In this document: positions 20,931 to 32,427 of the stretch, piece after piece
How positions within the stretch are numbered: the first letter of the stretch is position 1
How the letters are laid out: every line of letters begins with the position of its first letter
Assembly: GCA_963971535.1 (NCBI GenBank)
Contig: OZ020585.1
Location: forward strand, 25,531,104-25,595,103
DNA from: Notolepis coatsorum
Taxonomy: Eukaryota; Chordata; Actinopteri; Aulopiformes; Paralepididae
Reading direction: 5' to 3'
Length of the DNA: 64,000 bases
Program-made: the position numbers and the translations under genes
Notes under the pieces: model-generated
What the model was told of the DNA's origin: nothing
Seen by the model: only the letters and a program-made list of their open reading frames with translations
Database searches by the model: none

Positions 20931-21290
20931 CCAACTGTTGTTCTTCCTTCTTTCGTAGGCCCCAAGATCTGCACCGTACAGCAAAACAGGTCGTACCACG
21001 GTCTTGTATATCTTTACTTTCAGTGTAACTGGTAACTTTGGTAACGCTTTATATTAAGGTCCTTGTAATAAGCGTTAGTTAATAGGTAATAAGCATCTCG
21101 TCCACTTTCACGACACTCCTCACTCTCTTGACCTTCAGCAGCTGTTCTAGCAGCTTGATCCCTCTGTGATTCCCAGTTTCTAACACATCCCTTATGTTTG
21201 TAAATAGGTATGAGTGAACCATTCTTCAGGGGTCTGCTCCCTCTCACAGACCAGTTGAAGAAGTCTGTAGACATACTCCTCTCCTTCCTC
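20931..21290 (-). mobile_element. RTE-type LINE, reverse-transcriptase fragments
   Basis: The minus strand reads VKIYKTVVRPVLLYGADLG (around 21000), equivalent to the Y-x-x-x-V-R-P-V-L-L-Y-G motif of RTE elements. Further right it reads LVCERGQTPEEW and NHRGIKLL. The segment 21033-21098 (GGTAACGCTTTATATTAAGG and following) is a miniature-element fragment inserted between them. Confidence 0.7.
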
Positions 21291-21309
21291 CTCTAGAGAG
21301 ATGTGACTT

Positions 21310-21690
21310 GTTGCACTATGGCATCTGTTTCTGTATGAAGCCATTATTGGTGATCTTCCTCCCTACATCACTTCATTGCTGGATTGGAGCTCATACTCGC
21401 TCTGGTGATTGGCTTATGTTTAAGGTCCCCAGAGTTTGCACTGAATTAGGAAAATCTGCTTTTAGCTTCTGTGCGGCCGACACGTGGAATGTTTCGCAAA
21501 GCACTTTAAAACTCAATACTTTAGTATAAATTGGTCAGTTTAAAGTATTATAGCCAACCATTTCACCTCAGTCTATAGTTGTTTTAATTCATTACAATTG
21601 TTTAATTTTCTGTTTCTATATTGTTTTTGTATCATGTATTGTTGCCTGTAGGCTACAGTGTTTAATATTTTTTTTTATCTGAGATTTTAA
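21310..21690 (+). mobile_element. LINE C-terminal fragment
   Basis: The + strand reads TRSGDWLMFKVPRVCTELGK and SAFSFCAADTWNVSQSTLKL, a LINE ORF2 C-terminus homologous to the minus-strand copy at 53825-54540. About 150 bp of 3' sequence follows. Confidence 0.75.
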
Positions 21691-22249
21691 GTTGTTTAGA
21701 AAATAGAAAAAGGGAATATTTTAAGTTTAAACAAGAAATGTTTGTGACATATAACATTGAATGTATTATTATATAAAGGCCCAATCAGTGATCCAAACAT
21801 AAACAAATCAGTACCCACCACTACAAATAAAAATGTCGAGTTAAGCGTTTTTAAATTGTATTTGCTGTATTTTGTGGCTGTGAAAGGACTGTTTCTAGTG
21901 TTATAGTGTTTGTAAACACTGAAGTGAAATAGAGGGTTACAAAAGGGTATCATGGTAGTCTGATGGTCATTTCAGTTTTACCATGGTGCAGACCATTTTA
22001 AAAATAATTTATTATGATACCACCATGGTATGATACTACTTTTGCATACAAAAATGTATACTATATATAGTATTATACTAAAGGGTAAGAACATTCCAGA
22101 AATCTAATCTTCCATCTACAGATCAAACTCTACATACCAAATATTGTTTGCACTATTAGCACTTTAAAATGTGTTTAATTTAAACATTCGTCATTATTTT
22201 GTATAAACTATACAGCTGTAATAGTGTAATGTTTTCTATTATTTGTTTC
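21691..22249. other. AT-rich intergenic stretch
   Basis: No gene or clear element. 21950-22080 has several CATGGTA words and short inverted repeats. Confidence 0.35.
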
Positions 22250-22254
22250 ATATA

Positions 22255-23388
22255 TGTTATGGTTTGACACCGACCCCAAACGCACGACACAAGAGAGTAG
22301 GAATTCAGAGTTGCCAAAAACAAGGGCTTGTTTATTGAGACTAATTAATGAGCACAGAATAGGCAAGTCTAACAAGACAGGTACACAAGCAAGGGGGGAA
22401 ATGTTCTGCTGCTCTGCAGCTTCTCCCGTGGTGGTAGTAGGGGGTAGCGGATGCTGACGTCTGAACCGCTCTGCAGACTTCTCTCGGCAGAATCTCCGAG
22501 GTGTTGCGGAACCGAGAGAGAGAGAGAGGGAGTGAGTCAACAAGGGTGCAGGTAGAACGAGCAGGAGAACAGGAGAGGTGACTTGTACCCAAATACAAAG
22601 TTATCCAAGTGAACTAATCTTTGTGTAAATACACACAGTGAGCAAAATTCCAAAACACAATCCCAAGTGAATATCTTCGTGTAAATACACACAGTGAGCA
22701 CTGTTCCAAAACACAATCCCACGTGAATATCTTCGGTGCAAAAATAGACACTGAGAGTGAAGTCCAAAAAACAATCCAATGTGAATAATATCTTCGGTGT
22801 GAAACAACACACAGTGGGAGATGTAAAGTCCCAAAATATTATCCCAGTGAGAACAACAAAAAGGCGATCGCTGGGTGAGTGACTGTCTGATAAAAAAGGT
22901 GGTAATCTTCAGTGTTATAGAAACACACGAAAACGGAATTTGATCAAGACAGTCAGTAAAAAACTCACCCAGACGTAGTGCGTAATGAGTGCTGGAACAG
23001 CAGCGGAGCGAGCTCGTCGCCACGGGGAAAAGGTGTCCAAGAGGAAGGCTTCTTGGAATATCCTGGAGGTAAAGCACAGAGAGCAAACAGCAGCAGCAGC
23101 AGGAACGGAGAATGCAAACAGAGAAATATCAAAACGATCCAACAAAACTAGAGTGGAGAAACGGGGTATAAATAATACGGGATTGATTGATTGACAAGCA
23201 GTGACAGCTGGGGAATGTGATTGAAAAGCGTGCGGACGGGAGAGAACCAATCAACGACGTCTCTGACGACGTCACTGGGAAGAAGCGTGTGAATGGGGAA
23301 TTGAAATGATTAACAGAAACAAATGAAAACAGAGCGAGGTGGTTTAAAGGAACAGAACGAGTGAGTGAGCAAGGACAGAAACCTCACA
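22255..23388 (-). mobile_element. Solo LTR, copy 1
   Basis: A 1134-bp element with TG...CA ends (TGTTATGGTTTGACACC at the left, AACCTCACA at the right), flanked by a perfect 5-bp duplication ATATA (22250-22254 and 23389-23393). Homologous along its length to 38642-39747. On the minus strand AATAAACAAGCCC (about 22325-22337) lies near the 3' end and suggests that orientation. No internal retroviral or Gypsy coding region adjoins it, so it is a solo LTR left by recombination. 22600-22810 contains diverged direct repeats of an ACACAGTGAGC/ATATCTTC block. Confidence 0.85.
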
Positions 23389-23499
23389 ATATATGCTACA
23401 GTGTGTCAAAACTGACATGAGAGTGCTGCAAAGTTTTTTTCTTAACCTTAATCGTTTGACTTCTGTCAGTATTGTTACTTTGTGGAGTGACACATTCTA

Positions 23500-23866
23500 C
23501 ATTATCTCGCCACCGTATATATATTTCTCTCCCACCCACCCACCCCCTCCTACAGTCTCCTCCCCATCATATGTATATACTCTGTCAGGATCTATGGGTA
23601 ACAGTACTGTATATTTGCATATCGTATATGTCACAAATGTAACAGTACCTGTATGTCATGTATGTCCCTATGCCATAAATGTCATGATGTCATGTATGTC
23701 ATAAATGTCACTATGAATTGAAAATGGGGGACCCTGATGTAAACAAGACAAACGTCTTTCTCTGGTCTGCATCCCCTTAACAATGGTGTGTATTGAGCCG
23801 TACTGTATTGTACCCATTCTGCAATCTGTTAAATAAAGTTTTCATTCATTCATTCATACAGTATAT
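23500..23866 (+). mobile_element. TCAA-tailed LINE family, 3' untranslated end
   Basis: Contains the pyrimidine-rich CCCACCCACCCACCCCCTCC block, the TATGTCATAAATGTCA block, GGGGGACCCTGATGTAAACA (23728) and GCAATCTGTTAAATAAAG. It ends in CATTCATTCATTC (23852-23866), so this copy carries an ATTC tail instead of TCAA. Confidence 0.82.
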
Positions 23867-23918
23867 CGAACTTCTTCATAGTTGTTGGTAATACATCCCA
23901 TTGTTATGATCCCCTATA

Positions 23919-24237
23919 CAGGTGCAGCTCGATAAATTAGAATAACGTGGAAAAGTTATTTTATTTCAGTAATTCAATTCAAAAAGTGAAACTCTCGTAG
24001 ATTATAGATTCATTACACATAAAGTGAAATATTTCAAGCCTTTATTTGTTTTAATTTAGATGATTATGACTTACAGCTCATGAAAGCCCCAAAGTCTGTA
24101 TCACCAATACAAAATTTTAAATAGATGTATTTTCACTCAGTACTTGGTTGGGGCTCCTTTTGCACAAATGACTGCATCAATACAGCTAAATATATCTAGA
24201 CTTTTCCACGATATTATAATTTATTGAGCTGCACCTG
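23919..24237. mobile_element. Tc1/mariner-like miniature element with TA duplication
   Basis: 319 bp with inverted ends CAGGTGCAGCTCGATAAATT and AATTTATTGAGCTGCACCTG, flanked on both sides by TA (23917-23918 and 24238-24239). TA targeting and end structure place it in the Tc1/mariner superfamily. No transposase frame. Confidence 0.85.
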
Positions 24238-24500
24238 TATTGTAGCCGACAGTGATTTGTTTTTATTTGCCCCCATGTGGTTGAAGAGGGCCTGGCCTCA
24301 CCTCTGTTATACTGCCGTTTCCCGGGGAGACGTCAACAAAAAGTGCCTTTGTTTAGGCAACAGTGATTTCGCACTTGGCACAACAATGTTCGCTCGCGCG
24401 TAATACGGGTTTTTAGGATTCTTTGGCGTACATTTATCACTCGCCTGTCTGCTTTTTTTGTTTTGTTTAAAGCTTTGCCATTTCGTTTTATACGGGCAGA

Positions 24501-24727
24501 ATGGATTTAAACGAAGTAAGGCGTGTGTCTTCAGCAGGCTACCGGTTGCCAGAACGACCCACCAGCGCGACCACCAGGCCAATGAGCCAGTCGGTGTCTC
24601 TGCAGAAGCCGCCAGACAAAGCGCGCCGCGACACGAGAAGAAACAACTCCCCGCACTGCAACACCGTCGCACGGGACCAACTGTGGCGTGACTACGTGCG
24701 GACGGAGATGAGGGGGCTAAAGGAATG
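24501..24727 (+). CDS. cimip5: cimip5 exon 1 (coding part)
   Basis: Encodes residues 1-75 plus two bases of Trp76 and ends at the donor ATG|GTGAGAATG. Basic and Ser/Pro-rich between residues 18 and 56. Confidence 0.85.
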
Positions 24728-25707
24728 GTGAGAATGAGTTCAATCAAACGTGTTACAACATAAAGTGCATCAATTATTAGCGCCGCTAGGATCCTGATGA
24801 CTCATGAGAGTGCGTAAGTACGACCACATGATCCACATCACACCCATCCTCCACTCACTTCCCTATCATTCACCACCCGGACTGAATACAAAATATCCCT
24901 TCTGACCCACCAATGCAGGGCCCCTTCTAGGCATAGGCAGTATAGGCAAATTCTAAGGGCGCCACCACCCAGAGGGGGCAACACATTTTTTTTATTTTTT
25001 TTATTATTATTATTATTATATATATATTTTTTACTAATACTACTAGTTATTTCGAAATACTGAAGTATTATCTATAGTACAGTTCCAACATTTATAACAA
25101 TCCCATGGAAATGAGTGTTTTACAATGGCTCATTCATTTGGACGGTGAGTGAGAAATTCTCCAAACAAACAACTTCTGCTTCTTCTTCTCTCCCTTTACC
25201 GTATGGAACAGAATAAACTGTGATGCAAGGGGGCAACAGATAAAATCCTGCCTAGGGCAGCCAATTGGTCAGAGCCAGCCAATGCATCCACGGAAACGCT
25301 CCCCCTACCCTATACCTCAAAGATCTCCTCACCCCAGAACCCTCCACCTGTAACCTTCGCTCCGCCAACACAAACCGCCTCCTTCCCCCCAGGACCAAGC
25401 TCCGCACCATGGGCGACTGGGCCTTCTGCTCGGCTGCTCATCGCCTATGGAATGCCCTCCCTGACTACCTCAGAGCACCACAGAACAGACCACTGCTTCC
25501 TTTAAAAGAGAACTTAAAACATACCTCTTCACGAAAGCCTTCCCTTATAGTTTTAACCTTTTTATACATGCCTAGTGTGTTTTATCCCTTTTTTATGCTT
25601 TATGTCTTGTTTCTTTAATTGCCTAATGTTTTTAAAGTCTGTTTTTAGTCTGTTTTTACTCTGCAGCACTCTGAGACTTGGTTTCCAGAGTGCATTATAA
25701 ATCGAAT

Positions 25708-25795
<88 letters not shown>

Positions 25796-28700
25796 CATCG
25801 TGTAAACTACTTGTGAGTCGGTCGCAGTCAGTGCTAACGGGCCTGACCCTTAGCTCAGCTCAACTGGTTAGTGCGGCCGCCTGTAGGTGAATGAATGAAT
25901 GAATGAATGAATGAATGAATGAATGAATGAATGAATGAATGAAAACTTTATTTAACAGATTGCAGAATGGGTACAATACAGTAGGCTCAATAATTGTTAA
26001 GGGGATGCAGACCAGAGAAAGACGTTTGTCTTGTTTACATCAGGGTCCCCCATTTTCAATATGACATTTATGACATACACAACATATATACAGTACTGTT
26101 TAAGAAAAATATATACATTCGACGGGGAAGAAACAGTAGTGTATCTTGTAGACCAGGCCCATTGAAAATTGCTGTACTCTGTCGTCTACTCTAAGCCATC
26201 CTAGTTTGTCAAAGTGGGCAGCGGTGAGGTGGGTTCTAAGAGTAAGGTCAAGCAGTAGTCTGACCAGTTTGTTTTGTGATGTTTGTAATCTTGTTTTTAG
26301 CGCCTTTGAGGTGCTTTGGTACCATGAGGTGCAAGCATAGTCGTAGTACCCTTGAATGAGTGCTCATGTCAGAGTCTTCAGGGTATTCTTGTTTACCAGA
26401 GAGGAGATCCTGTACAAGAATCTTGTTCGTTGGTTGACTTTTTGGATTACATTGGATGCCATTTTGTCACAGGAAAGATTTGCCTCTAGGATGGAACCCA
26501 GGTAATTTCATCTTTCCTTGTGACAAAATTGTCACCCACTGTAACTGCGAAGCCGTTGGCCTTGCTGAGTTTGTTATTTGATCCAAAGAGAATGGACTCT
26601 GTTTTACCCAGGTGTAATGATAGTTTGTTATCAGTGCGCCAGGTGCAGATTCTGCCGAGTTTGAGATGCCGAGATGCCAACTTATTTTCGGTTGACTGTA
26701 CTTGTGCTGTACGATGACATTTGAATTTAATACAATTACCACATGTCCTCCTCACAACAGAACGATACGATTCAGGTTAAAAATAAGCTAAATTACTCTT
26801 TAAATAGGGGCGGCTATGTGGCGTAGTGGGCAAGGCGCTCGCCACGAATGCGGAGACGCTGGGCTCGCCTGTTCGAGCCCAGCGCTCCACATTGCTTTCA
26901 GTTTAGCTGGTCGTTCATACTAATACACATTGGCCGTATTATGGGGTGGGAAACTGATGGGTGGGGATCGGGCGTTGTGGACAGCGACTCCTACAGGTCG
27001 GTTGGTGCGCCTGCGCAGTAGAATCAGGAAGTGTTGGGGGCATCGTAAGCCTCCCACGCGTTACTCCTCGCCACTGAGAGATCGAGCTGCGCAGGTGAAA
27101 AGATGCGACTGCTGTTACCTCAAGTACCGGAGGGGACTTGTGCTATGTATGACTTAGTCCACATTGCAGCCGGCTTGTGGGAGGCAAGAAACAGCGTTCG
27201 TGACAGGGGAGGGTTTAATTGGATGATACGAAATTGGGATGGGAGAAAATATAGAAAATGGGAGAAAAAGTGGATACAAAAAAAATTACTCTTTAAATAG
27301 CTACACACATTCATTTAGATTATAATTTTTTTTTACAGATCGATTCGATAGCTATTGGATTTCCACATTGCCATTGATTGGCCTATAGAAATATTATACA
27401 TAATTGTGAAATTCGGCAAAAGAAAGCTTTGAAGACGGGGAGGATGGTACGGAAGAAATTAGAAGGTGGGAGAGAGAGAGCCATGCGGGTTATATGGTGT
27501 TTGTGCCGATTTATCTGAGACAAAGATAAAGGACAATATCCAGGGAGGGGGAGTGACGGGAGGTGAAGAGATTCCAAGTGAGGTATGGTGGAATGTCCCA
27601 TCAAATCAGGAATACAGTACACAGTAGTTGATATATGAATAGAAATAACAATATACTAAAAAATACAAAGATAATTTGCTGTGAAAAGAAATTGATTAAG
27701 TTAGATAAAATAATAAACAAAACAATCTTTTGTCCGAAAATGAATAGGAAGAAGCAATATGCTTATCAGGTCCTATACCACTTATTGCAATATACCCTTA
27801 ACAATTTTTCCAAACAGTGTTCATGTTTCTTCCAACAGAATCATCTTCAAACAGAATCACTTGTCCATCGATCAAGTTAATATAATAATGACTGTTAATA
27901 CATAATAGTTATTTTACAATCAATAGGACTGTTGAGAGTTACAACCTCCCTCTTCTTTACTGTACATTTCTAGAATCACTATTTTATATTAATAAGAGTT
28001 ACAACATCCCTCCTCTTTACTGTACCTTTCTAAAGTCGCTCTTTTGTAATTCATTTTGAACTATATGACGTTTTTGCTCAGTTTAATTTTGTCATCCAAT
28101 CCATTCCAGATCCATATGTGTTCAGATCCTGAGTGTGTTAGTTATACTGTAGCTGAGATATGGAGTTCACAAGGTAAAAGTAATTTATACAATCCATGCA
28201 AGCCATTATCCATGTGGTAGCTGGATGAAATTATGGAGAATGGAGTAACTATTTCCTCAGCAGGATTGGCTAGGGTTGTGGGATTCATTGGATATAACAC
28301 TATTTGTACAGATCATTTCCCTACACTGATTAGGTTTGCTAGAACTTTAATTGAAGAAAGTATTGGATTTTGCCCGTGCATGCTTGGAGGGAAACGTTTG
28401 AGGAGGAGAAAGAAGCTGCAGTGGGAGAAGTAAACGGTGTTGCTCAACGATTGACAGCTTATTTGTCCCTTGGTGGAATAAGGTTGCAGAGTAAAAAAAA
28501 CACAGCCTATCGAAAATGTAGAAAATAGAGTAGAAAAGGTTGAGAGCAGGTGCAAGGAAGGTTATCAGGGAAGCCAAAATAAAGCACCGGAGGAAGTATT
28601 GCAGTACAAGAGGGCCTGATTCTCCTCTTAAACTGTTATGATCGAGAGTACACGGCATGTCAGGTTGATGTGTTGGGTCTGGAATGCCAGTCCTGAATGA

Positions 28701-31700
28701 TGGAGTGTTTGAGGCTGTAAGCAATAGAGAGAAAGCAAGTATGTGCGTAAAAGTGTTTCAAGCTGTTCATAGCTCCACCGTGCCGGGAAGCAGAAGGCTC
28801 GAGGAGGAGAGAGGTGAGGTGTTTGAGAGGAAAGAACAATGGACGCTTGATTGTTATGTATAGCGAAGAGAAGCGCGATCCGATAAATGTGTTCTTTTCA
28901 CGCAAATAACCGAAACACGCGACTCAGGCCACCGCTCCTGGTGGAGATGGATTGGGTTCTGACTGAGCCGACATTTTTAAGTGATATGGTGTCGGATGAG
29001 ATGTTGGCTTTATTCAACACGGTGTGGGAGACGGGGTGGTCGGCCCGGCGGAGTGGAAACATGCCACGGTGACTCCCAATTCTGAAGCCAGGGAGAAATG
29101 CATCGAGCCCAGATTCATATCGTCCTGTAGCTCTGACATCTACTGTGTAAAACTGTCAGTGGTGGAAGAAGTACACAGTTCCTTTACTTAAGTTAGAAAT
29201 ACCCAGATAAATGAGTACTCTGGTCAAAGTAAAAGTCTACTTAAGTAAAAGTAGATGACCTAGTATTTGCTATTGCATGTACGTATCTAAAGTAAAAGTA
29301 TGCATTATATGTGACGTTTGTGTATTCCAGTGCTTGGGAGCATTCAAACCTCAATCCATTGACCTCTAAATGTTATGCTGCTCTGATTTAAAATGTTATG
29401 TTAAAGTGGTACATGGTCCAGTTCTGCTAAATAATTGTCTTCGAAGTAACCAGTAACTGATGGCTTCAGATAAATGTAGTGGAGTAAAAGTATAAAGTTC
29501 CCTAAAATGAAAATACTCACATAAAGTACTGGTAGCTCGAAATGTTACTCGAGTACAGTACTTGAGTAAAAATACTTAGTTACTCTCCACCACTGAAAAG
29601 TATGGAACTTATAGTAACCAATAGTCTTGTTTATTTTCTAGAAACTAGAGGTTTTTGTTAGTAGAATACCAGAATGGTTTCAGGACAGGACACATGGAGG
29701 CTGTAGCTAGTGTGTTTTTTGCATATTGAGAAGGCTCGTTGGGATTGTGAATCAGGGGTTATTAATTAAACCACAGAGTGCAGAAGTAAAGGGGAGAATG
29801 TTTAACTGGATTAAGGACTTTCTTCTTAAAGAAAGAACAATTCAAGTGAGAGTTGGAGGATCACGCTCTGAAACCGTGAACATAGAAAACGGTACTACTC
29901 CTCAAGGAGCAGTTATTAGTCCAGTCTTATTCAGTATTATGATAAATTGTATTTTTCTAAATGTAGGGCAAGGGTTTTGGTTTGTTCCTTTTCGCATATG
30001 ATTGTGCCCTCTGGGGGAGAGGAAGAAACAATGAGTTCTCATTTAAGAACATTCAGAAACAGTTAAATCAAGTTGAAGAGTGGACAAATAAGTGGGTCAC
30101 ACACATACTTCTTTGGATCAAAGAAAAGTATTGCTGCTATAGCGCTGTCTGTGGCTGGGGCTCCGCTGGAGGGAGGCAACTCATTTACATTCCTTGGAGT
30201 TTGGTTCGATGGAAAACCTACCTGGAAAGTCCATATTGAAAAAGTGTTAAATGTTCTACATAGTCTGGCTGGATGTGATTGGGGAGCAGAGAGGAGTCTG
30301 GCTGGATGTGATTGGGGAGCAGAGAGGAGTCTGGCTGGATGTGATTGGGGAGCAGAGAGGAGTCTGGCTGGATGTGATTGGGGATCAGAGAGAGTCAGAG
30401 TGTGATTGGGGAGCAGAGAGAGAGAGTCAGTGTGATTGGGGAGCAGAGAGAGAGAGTCAGTGTGATTGGGGAGCAGAGAGAGAGTCAGAGTGATTGGGGA
30501 GCAGAGAGAGTCAGAGTGATTGGGGAGCAGAGAGAGAGTCAGAGTGTGATTGGGGAGCAGAGAGAGAGTCAGTGTGATTGGGGAGCAGAGAGAGAGAGAG
30601 TCAGTGTGATTGGGGAGCAGAGAGAGAGTCAGAGTGATTGGGGAGCAGAGAGAGAGAGTCAGAGTGTGATTGGGGAGCAGAGAGAGAGAGTCAGTGTGAT
30701 TGGGGAGCAGAGAGAGAGTCAGAGTGATTGGGGAGCAGAGAGAGAGTCAGTGTGATTGGGGAGCAGAGAGAGTCAGAGTGATTGGGGAGCAGAGAGAGAG
30801 ACAGAGTGATTGGGGAGCAGAGAGAGAGTCAGAGTGTGATTGGGGAGCAGAGAGAGAGAGTCAGTGTGATTGGGGAGCAGAGAGAGAGTCAGAGTGATTG
30901 GGGAGCAGAGAGAGAGTCAGAGTGATTGGGGAGCAGAGAGAGAGTCAGAGTGTGATTGGGGAGCAGAGAGAGAGTCAGAGTGTGATTGGGGAGCAGAGAG
31001 AGAGTCAGTGTGATTGGGGAGCAGAGAGAGAGTCAGAGTGTGATTGGGGAGCAGAGAGGGAGAGTTAGGGTGTGATTGGGGAGCAGAGGGAGTGGGTGTG
31101 ATTGGGGAGCAGAGAGAGAGTCAGTGTGATTGGGGAGCAGAGAGGGAGTCAGTGTGATTGGGGAGCAGAGAGAGTCAGGGTGATTGGGGAGCAGAGAGAG
31201 AGTCAGGGTGTGATTGGGGAGCAGAGAGGGAGTCAGTGTGATTGGGGAGCAGAGAGAGTCAGGGTGATTGGGGAGCAGAGAGAGAGTCAGGGTGTGATTG
31301 GGGAGCAGAGAGGGAGACGGCTCATGATATATCAAGCAATGATCAGATCCGTGTTTGTTTTATTTGTGGATCTTCTGCAAAGTCTGTATTAGATGAACTA
31401 GATTCCATTTAAGCAAGGGTCTTAAGAATCTGCTGCTTTTAGAACAACACAGAAGAAAGGCAAAGGAAGTTAGGATTACATTATTGGATGAGGCTAAACG
31501 GAGTCTCTCAGTGTCTTCTCAAAGAAAGTTAGGATTACATGATTGGATGAGGCTAAACGGAGTCTCTAAGGGTCTTCTCAAAGAAAATTGGGAGTTTACT
31601 GAAGGGAGGGAAAAGGGAAATGGGCTTGTTAATGAAACTCTGGTATGCTTATACAAAACTGAGAAATGTGTTCTTGTGGGTCCCAGTGCATTCAGGGGTT

Positions 31701-32385
31701 GGGGGAAATTAAATTGTGGATAAGATCACTACAGACTCTCTTCAAAAATAGTATATAGGTTTGGGCTTGTGGGCTGTCTAGTTGACTGAGGTTAAGGCTT
31801 GTGGGCTGTCTAGTTGACTGAGGTTAAGGCTTGTGGGCTGTCTAGTTGACTGAGGTTAAGGCGTGTGGGCTGTCTAGTTGACTGAGGTTAAGGCTTGTGG
31901 GCTGTCTAGTTGACTGAGGTTAAGGCTTGTGGGCTGTCTAGTTGACTGAGGTTTGGGCCCCTGTACCGTCAAACAAAATTCAGATCAAACTTTCAGACTA
32001 CGTTGCAGATCAAATAAGTCTCAAGATCCAGCAATGGGAGACCACTGGGTAATTGCGCGACATAAACAAGGGAGTAGAGAACCAACTATTGTGGAGAGAA
32101 GCTACAATCCCAGCGTGGGTGCGCAAGCTGATTTTAAATGGGTTGTGCAGACATGTGCTGTGGTGTTACCACACTGTAAATTTCACAGAGTAAATTCTAC
32201 TCAAACTGAGTACAATTTTACTCAGTTTGAGTAAAATTTACTCTGCGAAATGTACTGTGCAGTCAGAGGCTTTGGAGATCTGAGTATCAAGGGCCAATAC
32301 TAGGGATGGGTACCGAATTCGGTACTTTTGAGGCACCGAACCGAAACACGTCGGTACTACCGAGTATCGAATCAAGTGAGAAACC

Positions 32386-32427
<42 letters not shown>

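Larger units (their letters stand above)
28250..32150 (+). mobile_element. Long degenerate LINE with RNase H (I/Nimb-like)
   Basis: Order along the + strand: an endonuclease-RT linker (WWNKVAE near 28470, then ARKVIREAKIKHRRKYC around 28553-28602); an RT start (PGGDGLG at 28938 and VSDEMLALFNTVWETG); MFNWIKDFLLKERTIQVRVG (29797-29855); NGTTPQGAVISPVLFSIMIN (29889-29948); the FLGVWFDGKPTWKVHIEKVL block (30190-30248); LAGCDWGAER at the start of a tandem array; RLMIYQAMIRSVF after it (31319); and an RNase H-like WVPVHSGVGGN at 31676-31708. Full-length LINEs of this type carry an RNase H domain, which argues for the I/Nimb group. Many stops and frameshifts; inactive. Insertions: a hAT-type element (29157-29595) and two tandem arrays. 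Lies in cimip5 intron 1. Confidence 0.8.

Noticed and set aside
30073-31392. Frames with repeated DWGAERES units, tempting as a repeat protein
   Set aside because: The repeats vary in length (24-34 bp) and shift frame constantly, and they are LINE-derived. There is no start, promoter or conserved frame.
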